Source: Flavimobilis massiliensis (GTDB lineage Bacteria > Actinomycetota > Actinomycetes > Actinomycetales > Cellulomonadaceae). Taken from it: 64,000 nucleotides of DNA. The stretch covers positions 1,798,001 through 1,862,000 of the forward strand of contig NZ_LT964979.1 of the NCBI RefSeq assembly GCF_900240335.1. Direction: 5' to 3'. Made by a program: the position numbers and the translations under genes. The notes under the pieces were generated by a model. That model made no database searches. It was given only the letters and a program-made list of their open reading frames with translations, and was not told the origin of the DNA. Below are positions 57,116 through 64,000 of the stretch, piece by piece. Each line of letters starts with the position of its first letter. Positions within the stretch are counted from its first letter, which is position 1.

Positions 57116-57834
57116 ACGCACGCTTCACCCCCGAGCAGGCCCGCGCCCTGCGCCGTCGCCGCGAGCACGAGCGTCAGACCGTGATCTTCGGTGTGCTCAT
57201 CGCGACGCTCGCGGTCGCCGGCCTCGGGGGCGTCGCGGCGTACACGGGCAACTTCTCGCTGCCCGGTTCCTCGGACTTCATCTCGAAGGAGCCCGAGGGG
57301 ACCCCGGTGACGTGGGACCAGCCGTGCGTCCCTGCGGACAAGAAACCGGCCGGTCGCGCGAAGATCAAGGTCACGGTGCTCAACGGCACCAAGCGGGCGG
57401 CCCTCGCGGTGACGGTCGCCGAGGAGCTCGCCGACCGTGGTTTCGCGATCGAGGGCACGGGCAACGACACGCGCCTGCCTCGTCAGACGCTCGTGACGTC
57501 GGGGCCGTCGGGCCTCGTCCAGGCGTACACGGTGCTCGCGCGGTTCCCGGAGGCACGGCTCGTGCTCGACGACCGCCCGGGCAAGTCGGTCGACGTGACG
57601 ATCGGCGCCGAGTTCACGGTCGTCACGCCCGAGGACGAGGTTCAGCTCGACTCGAAGGTTCCGTTGACGTCCGTCGAAGGCTGCGTCGAGGCCGCGCAGA
57701 TCACGCCGCAGCCTGCGCCCGCGCGCTTCGACGAAGCGAAGAAGAAGGCCGCTGAGAAGGCTGCGAAGGACGCGGAGGAGGAGGAGAAGGCGGCGAAGGA
57801 CGCCGAGTCCTCCGACAGTTCGACGACGGAGTAG
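57112..57834 (+). CDS. Membrane-anchored LytR_C domain protein
   Basis: The 240-residue protein has a basic N-terminal tail, one helix (VIFGVLIATLAVAGLGGVAA, about 23-43) and an extracytoplasmic LytR C-terminal domain (IKVTVLNGTKRAALAVTVAE, then ELADRGFAIEGTGN, about 85-170). A Lys/Glu/Ala-rich tail ends it. LytR_C domains accompany cell-wall polymer ligases; this one has no LCP catalytic domain. GTG 57112 overlaps the upstream stop. A strong hairpin follows. Confidence 0.85.
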   Translation: MNARFTPEQARALRRRREHERQTVIFGVLIATLAVAGLGGVAAYTGNFSLPGSSDFISKEPEGTPVTWDQPCVPADKKPAGRAKIKVTVLNGTKRAALAVTVAEELADRGFAIEGTGNDTRLPRQTLVTSGPSGLVQAYTVLARFPEARLVLDDRPGKSVDVTIGAEFTVVTPEDEVQLDSKVPLTSVEGCVEAAQITPQPAPARFDEAKKKAAEKAAKDAEEEEKAAKDAESSDSSTTE

Positions 57835-57889
57835 TGACGCGACGACGACGACCGTGCGGTCGGCTACGTCATCGGTGCCGCCGACACAC

Positions 57890-57938
57890 AAGAGTCCGAG
57901 CGGATCGCTGCTCGCAGCAGCCATCCGCTCGGACTCTT
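57890..57938. terminator. Bidirectional terminator between convergent genes
   Basis: AAGAGTCCGAGCGGAT and ATCCGCTCGGACTCTT are perfect 16-bp arms, with an inner GCTGCTCGCAGCAGC stem. It gives T tracts on both strands. Confidence 0.88.
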
Positions 57939-57955
57939 GGGGGCGGGTTGAGGAC

Positions 57956-59278
57956 TTACGCGTCCGGGTTGCCGACCGCCGTGTCCGGGACCGAGCTCGG
58001 GCTTGCCGGCTCGGCCGACGTCCCGCGCCACACCGCGATCGCGCGCATGCCGTGGTAGAGCACGAGCGCCGCGATCGTTCCGGTCGCGATGCCGCCGAGG
58101 GTGATCGAACCGATCGTGAACGTGTAGTCGCCGATGCCCATGATGAGCGCGACCGCCGCCGACGTCAGGACCACGGGGTCGGAGAAGTTCACCTTGTTCT
58201 GCACCCAGATGCGGGCGCCGAGCAGGCCGATCATGCCGTAGAGGATCGTGCCGGCGCCGCCGAGGACGCCCGCGGGCATCGCCTGGATGATCGCGCCGAC
58301 CTTCGGGGAGAACGCGAGGAGGAGCGCGGTCGAGCCGGCGACCCAGTAGACGGCCGTCGAGTAGACGCGGGTCGCGGCCATGACGCCAATGTTCTCCGCG
58401 TAGGTCGTCGTGCCGGAGCCGCCGCCGACGCCCGCGAGCATCGTCGAGACGCCGTCGGCGACGAGGGAGCGGCCGACGCGGTCGTCGAGGTTCTCGCCCG
58501 TCATCGCGGCGACGGACTTCACGTGGCCGATGTTCTCGGCGACGAGGACGAGGACGACGGGCACGAACATGATGAGCAGGCCCGGGTCGGTGAACGTCGG
58601 CGTGTGGAAGTCGGGCAGACCGAAGAGGTCCGCGTCCCTGATCGCCTTCGAGCCGAAGTCGATCTCGCCGCGGATCGCGGCGACGACGTAACCGACGACA
58701 ATCCCGACGAGGATCGACAGGCGCCCGAGGATGCCCTTGAAGAGCACGGAGACGACAGCGACGGTGAGGATCGTGACGAAGCCGGTGACCTCGTGGCCCT
58801 TGAAGTTGCCCCATGCGGCGGGCGCGAGGTTGAGGCCGATGAGCGCAACGATCGTGCCGTTGACGGCCGGCGGCATGAGCTTATCGATCCAGCCGACGCC
58901 CGCGAAGTGGCCGAGCGCGCCGACGACGACGAGGCACGCGCCGGCGAAGAGGATGCCGCCCGAGGCGTCGCCCATCGTCGCGGCCGCACCGATGGGCGCG
59001 AGGAACGCGAAGCTCGAACCGAGGTAGCTCGGGAGCCGGTTCTGGTTGACGAGCAGGAAGATGAACGTGCCGATCGCGCTGAAGAACAGCGTCGCGGTCG
59101 CCGGGAACCCGGTGATCGCGGGGACGAGCAGCGTCGCGCCGGACATGGCGACGACATGCTGCATGCCCATGCCGATCGTCCGCGGCCAGGAGAGTCGTTC
59201 GAGGGGGGCGACAGCCTCCCCGGGTCGGACGGTCTTGCCGTCACCGTGCACGGTCCACAGAGCCATGTGGGTTCCCAT
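57956..59278 (-). CDS. NCS2 uracil/xanthine permease
   Basis: The 440-residue membrane protein has about 14 helices and the UraA-type motifs: MGMQHVVAMSGATLLVP near residue 36-52, GLPDFHTPTF, VLVAENIGHVKSVAAMTG (the uracil-binding AEN), and GGGSGTTTYAENIGVMAATR. It imports uracil or related bases with protons. ATG 59278 is used; a second ATG four codons on (MALW) is equally possible. A hairpin separates it from the convergent LytR_C gene. Confidence 0.92.
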   Translation of the reverse strand: MGTHMALWTVHGDGKTVRPGEAVAPLERLSWPRTIGMGMQHVVAMSGATLLVPAITGFPATATLFFSAIGTFIFLLVNQNRLPSYLGSSFAFLAPIGAAATMGDASGGILFAGACLVVVGALGHFAGVGWIDKLMPPAVNGTIVALIGLNLAPAAWGNFKGHEVTGFVTILTVAVVSVLFKGILGRLSILVGIVVGYVVAAIRGEIDFGSKAIRDADLFGLPDFHTPTFTDPGLLIMFVPVVLVLVAENIGHVKSVAAMTGENLDDRVGRSLVADGVSTMLAGVGGGSGTTTYAENIGVMAATRVYSTAVYWVAGSTALLLAFSPKVGAIIQAMPAGVLGGAGTILYGMIGLLGARIWVQNKVNFSDPVVLTSAAVALIMGIGDYTFTIGSITLGGIATGTIAALVLYHGMRAIAVWRGTSAEPASPSSVPDTAVGNPDA

Positions 59279-59446
59279 CAGGAGTCTGGTGCGAGAGGGA
59301 GCGCGCGCAGGGGCGCCGCGCCGCGGAGCATCCTACTCCTCGTCCCACCTGTCGAGAGGACGGTCTCGCGGCGCGCTCGCGACGCGAACCTGCGGTAATG
59401 CGGGTTGGCGGTGCGCGTCAGGCGGGGGCGCGTCAGGTGGGGCGTG

Positions 59447-60247
59447 TCACGCGGGGTGCTGCTCGAGGAGCCGCTGGGCGAGCGCGTCACCGCGCAACGC
59501 CGCGTCGACCCATGCACGGCGGGCGGCCTCGAGGTCGCCGTTGTCACGCCAGTGCGTGCCGAGGTTCGTGAGCGCCTGGACGTCACCGGCTTCGGCGGCG
59601 ACGAGGAGCACCGCCTCGGCGTCGTCGGCCCGGCCGTCCTCCTCGAGGAGCAGCGCAAGCGTCACAGCGACGCGCGTCTCGCCGCGCGACCAGTGGTGGT
59701 CGAGGTGCGTGAGCCCCTCGGCCACCGGGGTCGTGTCGCGCAGCGCGTGCTCGACCGCGGACTCCCAGCTCATGGCGGCGGACTCGGCGACGATGTCGTC
59801 GGCCTCCTGTGCGAGGCCGATGCGACGCAGGACGCGCGCAAGCCGCACGGGGGTCTCCGGGAGCTCGAGTGCCCGCGCGTAGTGGAGCGCCGCACGGTCG
59901 TCGTCACCGCAGGCCTCGAAGATCTGCGCCGCCATGAACGCACCCTTGGCGTCACCCGCCTCCGAGGCCGCGACGAACCCGGACCGCGCAGTCTCGGTGC
60001 GGCCATGCTCGTGGTGGAGCAGCGCGAGGTTGTATGTGGCCTCGGGGACACCCGCCTCGATGGCCTTCTCGTAGAACGGCACGGCCGCGTCGTCGCAGCC
60101 GAGCGCACGCAGGTCGTTGGCGATGTTGAAGAACTCCTCGGGCGCCGACGAGCTCAGCCGATGCAGGGCGACGCGGATGTCCTCCGCTGCGTCGCGCGGC
60201 TCCGACACCGTCGTCGGGTGCGAGTGCGTCGTCGTGTCTGCGGCCAT
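59447..60247 (-). CDS. Sel1/TPR-like repeat protein
   Basis: The 266-residue protein consists of helical repeats of the Sel1/TPR kind: DDAAVPFYEKAIEAGVPEAT, YNLALLHHEHGRTETARSGF, DAKGAFMAAQIFEACGDDDR and, near the end, DVQALTNLGTHWRDNGDLEA. Such repeats mediate protein contacts. No signal peptide is present, so it is cytoplasmic. GGAGTCC lies before ATG 60247. The function is unknown. Confidence 0.75.
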   Translation of the reverse strand: MAADTTTHSHPTTVSEPRDAAEDIRVALHRLSSSAPEEFFNIANDLRALGCDDAAVPFYEKAIEAGVPEATYNLALLHHEHGRTETARSGFVAASEAGDAKGAFMAAQIFEACGDDDRAALHYARALELPETPVRLARVLRRIGLAQEADDIVAESAAMSWESAVEHALRDTTPVAEGLTHLDHHWSRGETRVAVTLALLLEEDGRADDAEAVLLVAAEAGDVQALTNLGTHWRDNGDLEAARRAWVDAALRGDALAQRLLEQHPA

Positions 60248-60422
60248 CGCAGGACTCCTCGGTGTGAGGGCGACCGGATCGTTCCGGGCGCACCGCCTTC
60301 CCTGGCGCAGAGCGGACAGGGGTCGTGCACTCAGAAGTCTGGCAACGCGCGCGGGGGGCAGCAACCGGTACAGCGGTGGGTCACCCGTCGCCGAGCACCC
60401 TCACCCGCCCGACCGCCCGCGG

Positions 60423-62090
60423 TCAGGCGAGGACACACGCAGACTCGCCCGCGAGCATCCCCCCGACGAGCGGCGCAGTCGCGAGGAGCAGCTCACCGTC
60501 GGGCAGCGGTGCCGCCTCCTCACCGAGGTTGACGACGAGCGTGAGCGCCCGGCCCCCGACGCCCGCGGCCGGGGTCCGGCGCAGCACGAGGCGCGTCGCC
60601 GTCTGCTCGAGCCACTCGACGTCACCGCCCCGCAGCGCGGGCTCGGCACGCCGGAGCGTGCCGAGCGCCCGGTAGAGCGCGAGCATCGAGGCGTCGTCGT
60701 CGGCCTGGGACTCCGCCGTCAGCGACGCCCAGTCCTCCGGCTGCGGCAGCCACGTCGTCGTGCCGTCGGGCGCGAAGCCGTACGGCGGCCGCGAGCCCGC
60801 CCAGGGCAGCGGAACGCGGCAGCCGTCGCGCCCGCGCGACGTGCCGCCCGAGCGCGCGACGATCGGGTCCTGGAGGACCTCGGCAGGGAGGTCGACGACC
60901 TCCGGGAGCCCAAGTTCCTGCCCCGCGTACACGTAGGCCGCGCCCGGCAGCCCGAGCAGGAGCACCGCCATGGCGCGAGCGCGGCGCGTGCCGCGAGCGA
61001 GCGCGGCGCCGTCGAGCGGGAGCTCAGCCGTCGAACCCGGCACGTACTCGCCCTCGAGCCGCACGTCCGCGCCGTAGCGCGTCACCGAGCGCGTCGTGTC
61101 GTGGTTGTCCGTCACCCACGTCGTCGGCGCACCCACTGCGCCGTACGCCGCGAGTGACTCGTCGACCGCCGCGCGGATCGCGGCCGCGTCCCAACCCGCC
61201 TTGACGAAGCGGAAGTTGAACGCGAGGTGCATCTCGTCGGGCCGGAGAAAGAGCGCGACGACGTCGTCGGGCGCCCCCGTCTCGATGACGGCCATGCGGT
61301 CGCCGTCGTAGGAGTCCATGACGGCGCGGAACGCCCGGTAGATCTCGTGGACTCCGCTCGCGTCGTCCTTGGGGATGAGCGGGTTGCCGTCAGGCGTGTC
61401 CTCCCACGCCGTGTCCTTGATGAGCGCGTCGGACACGTCGATGCGGAAGCCGTCGATGCCGCGGTCGAGCCAGAAGCGCAGGATGCGCTCGAACTCGGCG
61501 AGGACCTCGGGGCGGCCCCAGTTGAAGTCGGGCTGCTCGGGCGCGAAGAGGTGGTAGTACCACTGGCCCGGCGTGCCGTCAGGCTCGGTGACGCGCGTCC
61601 ACGACGGTCCGCCGAACGCGGACCGCCAGTTGTTCGGGGGGAGCTCGCCGTGCTCACCGCGCCCGTCGACGAAGTGGAAGAGCTCCCGCTCGGGGCTGCC
61701 GGGGCCGGCCGCGAGCGCGGCCTGGAACCAGGGGTGCTGGTCGGAGCAGTGGTTGGGGACGAGGTCGATCGTCACGCGCAGGCCGCGCGCGTGCGCGGCC
61801 GCGACGAGCGTGTCGAGGTCGTCGAGCGTGCCGAACATGGGGTCGACGTCGCAGTAGTCGGCAACGTCGTAGCCTGCGTCGACCTGCGGCGACGGGTAGA
61901 AGGGCGAGAGCCACAGGGCGTCGACACCGAGCGAGGCGACGTGGTCGAGGCGGGCCGTGATGCCGGCGAGGTCGCCGGTGCCGTCGCCCGTCGTGTCCCC
62001 GAAGGACCGCGGGTACACCTGGTAGAAGACGGCCTCGCGCCACCAGGGCTGGGTCGTGGCGGGCGAGGTCTGGGCGCTCTGCGGGGTCAC
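60423..62090 (-). CDS. GH13 alpha-glucosidase (oligo-1,6/alpha-1,4 type)
   Basis: The 555-residue enzyme is a cytoplasmic GH13 glucosidase. The four classical regions are TIDLVPNHCSD, GFRIDVSDAL (nucleophile Asp218), MAVIETG (acid/base Glu270) and TDNHDTTRS (Asp331). The N-terminus AVFYQVYPRSFGDTTGDGTG is typical. It would release glucose from maltose or isomaltose-type sugars. The GTG at 62090 follows a TAGGCT box after six bases, so the message is probably leaderless, and no signal peptide is seen. Confidence 0.93.
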   Translation of the reverse strand: MTPQSAQTSPATTQPWWREAVFYQVYPRSFGDTTGDGTGDLAGITARLDHVASLGVDALWLSPFYPSPQVDAGYDVADYCDVDPMFGTLDDLDTLVAAAHARGLRVTIDLVPNHCSDQHPWFQAALAAGPGSPERELFHFVDGRGEHGELPPNNWRSAFGGPSWTRVTEPDGTPGQWYYHLFAPEQPDFNWGRPEVLAEFERILRFWLDRGIDGFRIDVSDALIKDTAWEDTPDGNPLIPKDDASGVHEIYRAFRAVMDSYDGDRMAVIETGAPDDVVALFLRPDEMHLAFNFRFVKAGWDAAAIRAAVDESLAAYGAVGAPTTWVTDNHDTTRSVTRYGADVRLEGEYVPGSTAELPLDGAALARGTRRARAMAVLLLGLPGAAYVYAGQELGLPEVVDLPAEVLQDPIVARSGGTSRGRDGCRVPLPWAGSRPPYGFAPDGTTTWLPQPEDWASLTAESQADDDASMLALYRALGTLRRAEPALRGGDVEWLEQTATRLVLRRTPAAGVGGRALTLVVNLGEEAAPLPDGELLLATAPLVGGMLAGESACVLA

Positions 62091-62168
62091 GCCCCCAGCC
62101 TATGCGTGCTCGCTGCAACGTTGCTCGCGTGTCAGATCCGACGGGACCTTCGTCCCTCCCGCGCACAA

Positions 62169-62183
62169 TACCCCGGCGGGGTA
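62169..62183 (+). promoter_or_regulatory. CsoR-like copper operator
   Basis: TACCCCGGCGGGGTA is a near-perfect GC-centred palindrome, overlapping the promoter region; TAGAGT at 62187-62192 is a plausible -10. Actinobacterial CsoR sites have this TACCCC/GGGGTA form. Copper induction of the next gene is inferred. Confidence 0.65.
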
Positions 62184-62220
62184 CCTTAGAGTCTTGAATC
62201 CCCACCGAAGGAGACCGCAC

Positions 62221-62823
62221 GTGCGACGCCGCCACCTGCTCACCGCAGCACCCGCCCTGGCCGCAGCCCTTGTGCTCAGCGCCTGCACCCCCGGGCCCGA
62301 CGCCGCCCCCACCGCGCCGTCGACCGCACCGGCCGCCATCGACGCCGCAGCACTGCTCGCACCGTTCAACCTCACCGGCCGCGACGGCCGCGAGCTCGTC
62401 GACCACCTCGAGACCCTCGGCGGCGACGACCGCCCCAGCGAGCTCATGGCGAGCGTCCGCACCGACCACCTGCTCCTCACGACCGACGCCGGCGAAGCCA
62501 CCCTGCCTCTGCCCGCCGACCTCTTCTACGTCTCGGTCGCACCCTTCGCCGAGACGACCCACGAGTGCTTCTACCACTCCCTCACGACCTGCCAGGGCGA
62601 GCTCGTCGACACGCCCGTCACCCTCACCGTCACGGACGGGGACGGCACCGTCGTCCACACCGCCGAGACCCGCACCGGCGCCAACGGGTTCGTCGGCACC
62701 TGGCTGCCCCGCGGCACCACCGGCACGCTGTCCGTCACCACCGAGGACGGCCGCACCGGCCAGGTGAACCTCGGCACCAGCGACGACGACCCGACCTGCG
62801 TGACGACGCTCCGGGTGGCCTGA
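62221..62823 (+). CDS. CueP-family periplasmic/envelope copper-binding lipoprotein
   Basis: The 200-residue protein has a lipoprotein signal (APALAAALVLSACTP, Cys22), a Pro/Thr/Ala linker and a CueP domain: DDRPSELMASVRTDHLLLTT, FYVSVAPFAETTHECFYHS, LTTCQGELVDTPVTLTV and a terminal DDDPTCVTTLRV. CueP binds copper through conserved cysteines (in THEC, LTTC and PTC) and supplies or buffers copper outside the membrane. GAAGGAG precedes the GTG start. A CsoR-like site lies upstream. Confidence 0.87.
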   Translation: MRRRHLLTAAPALAAALVLSACTPGPDAAPTAPSTAPAAIDAAALLAPFNLTGRDGRELVDHLETLGGDDRPSELMASVRTDHLLLTTDAGEATLPLPADLFYVSVAPFAETTHECFYHSLTTCQGELVDTPVTLTVTDGDGTVVHTAETRTGANGFVGTWLPRGTTGTLSVTTEDGRTGQVNLGTSDDDPTCVTTLRVA

Positions 62824-62929
62824 CAGAACCGCCCGCAGGGGGGTGCGGGCACCCCCCGCGGTCCACCATCCGGGACGATCCCGGCGTTCCGGGGGACAGG
62901 TCGCCGCTCGCGGGCACACCATCATTGGC

Positions 62930-64000
62930 ATGCATCGCCCTCGCCCGCGCCACGTCCTGCTCGTGTCGTCGCTCGCCGCAGCCGTGCTCGCCCTCACCGC
63001 GCCGGTCGGGCTGACCGTCATCGGCCGGATGACGGCCGAGCCGCTGCCCGCAGACTTCTTCGGGCCCGCGACAGTTACCACGGACGGTCACGGTGACGCC
63101 GGCGCTCCGGCATCCCGCTCCATCCTGCGCGACCCGGTGGGGGTGACGCGCACGCCGCCCGACGACGTCCCCACGACGCCCGGCACCACTGACGCGGAGG
63201 CACCCAGCGCCTCACCGTCCACGACCCTCGACCCGTCGGGCGCCCCTGGCGCTCCCGGGCCGACGACGGACCGGCCGCAGCCTCCGACTGCGCCTCCGAC
63301 GACGAGCGCTCCTCCCGAGACGACGCCACCCACGACATCCGAGCCCAGGCAGACCACCCCGCCTGACCCTCGCCCCAGCAGAGAGCCGACGACCCCGGCG
63401 CCCTCACCAGAGACGCTGCCCGAGCCGACCGCAGCCCCGCCCCGCACGTACCCCGGCCCGTCGACGACCGGAGTGCCTCGGGGCACCAAGCTCACCCGGC
63501 ACGACGGCGACCTCACCATCACCCAGGACGGGACCGTCATCGACGCCGTCGACGTCCGCGGGCTCGTGAAGATCTACGCCGACGACGTGACGATCAAGCG
63601 CAGCATCGTTCGCGGGCGCCCCGTCACGCAGCAGAGCTATCTCGTGCAGATCTCCGAGGACGCTAACGGCACCAGGATCGTCGACACCGAGATCTATGCG
63701 GCGCACCCGAGCCACCTCATCAAGGGCGTCGTCGGCTCGAACCTCACGATGCTCCGCACCGACGTCCACGACGTCATCGACCAGCTCTCGACGACAGGCG
63801 GCGGAGTCCACGTCGAGGCATCGTGGTTCCACGACAACCTCCACTACGCGAGCGACCCCCTGCACGGCGGCGGGCCGAGCCATGACGACAACATCCAGAT
63901 CTCGCACGGTCGCGGCTTCCGCATCGTCGGCAACCGCTTCGAGGGCTCGCGGAGCGCCTCCGTGATGATCGTCCAGGGCCCGTCAGGTGTGAGCGACGTG
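62930..64000 (+). CDS. Secreted right-handed beta-helix protein (3' end cut off)
   Basis: At least 357 residues: a signal or anchor (VLLVSSLAAAVLALTAPVGL), a long Pro/Thr/Ser linker (about residues 55-165), then a beta-helix-like domain with repeating strands, e.g. LTITQDGTVIDAVDVRGLV, DDVTIKRSIVRG and FRIVGNRFEGSRSASVMIV. Such domains occur in pectate-lyase-like surface enzymes and binding proteins. Catalytic residues cannot be judged because the C-terminus is outside the window. The frame stays open to the end. Confidence 0.75.
   Translation, partial: MHRPRPRHVLLVSSLAAAVLALTAPVGLTVIGRMTAEPLPADFFGPATVTTDGHGDAGAPASRSILRDPVGVTRTPPDDVPTTPGTTDAEAPSASPSTTLDPSGAPGAPGPTTDRPQPPTAPPTTSAPPETTPPTTSEPRQTTPPDPRPSREPTTPAPSPETLPEPTAAPPRTYPGPSTTGVPRGTKLTRHDGDLTITQDGTVIDAVDVRGLVKIYADDVTIKRSIVRGRPVTQQSYLVQISEDANGTRIVDTEIYAAHPSHLIKGVVGSNLTMLRTDVHDVIDQLSTTGGGVHVEASWFHDNLHYASDPLHGGGPSHDDNIQISHGRGFRIVGNRFEGSRSASVMIVQGPSGVSDV

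Overview
The window is high-GC actinobacterial chromosome. It looks like a Micrococcales member of the Cellulomonas/Sanguibacter kind. I infer this from GlnR, an actinobacterial Crp, the nth-crp-ridA-PBP-phosphoesterase gene order also known in mycobacteria, GTG starts, and frequent leaderless promoters (TANNNT box 6-7 nt before the start codon). No species is claimed. It is draft assembly: a degraded Nextera adapter sits at about 18.51-18.54 kb, and an 11-N gap flanked by degraded Illumina adapters at about 51.60-51.85 kb. Gene order across those two joints is unproven.

Layout. 0-10.3 kb is core: YgfZ-like protein, nitrobindin, a 37-residue membrane peptide, GlnR, an alpha/beta hydrolase lacking its nucleophile, endonuclease III, an RsiG-like protein, Crp, RidA, DUF4177, a PASTA-bearing class A PBP, a phosphoesterase and tRNA-Pro. 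10.6-18.3 kb (minus) is one oligosaccharide operon: binding protein, two ATPases, two permeases and a cytoplasmic GH3 beta-glucosidase. 18.9-20.2 kb is DAHP synthase behind a leader peptide with Tyr-Trp-Arg-Phe and an attenuator-like hairpin. 20.4-26 kb has a chemoreceptor without a sensor domain, a membrane-anchored protein with a decayed paralogue, and nrdDG behind two NrdR boxes.

26-43.6 kb is accessory. It begins with a junction of two gene remnants, a VanY-type peptidase and an unknown protein. Next comes a defence-like operon: an XRE regulator with two perfect 16-bp palindromes between it and an Eco57I-like adenine methylase, a PLD-helicase and a HEPN/DUF3320 protein, with a TacT-like GNAT toxin gene coupled to its end. 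A DUF1778 antitoxin and a second ribbon-helix-helix protein follow, behind a promoter buried in an inverted pair of operators. Unknown proteins and two coiled-coil paralogues complete the region.

43.6-64 kb is again mostly core: asd-lysC, an MT0933-type antitoxin, a TauE transporter, DUF5063, recR, dnaX, metQNI with its own Cys/Met leader peptide, the SRP RNA, tRNA-Ser, a CopC-like protein, a LytR_C protein, a uracil permease, a Sel1-like protein, a GH13 glucosidase, CueP behind a CsoR-like site, and a secreted beta-helix protein cut by the window end. Several families of long intergenic palindromes are scattered through the window; one recurs four times, twice just after tRNA terminators.
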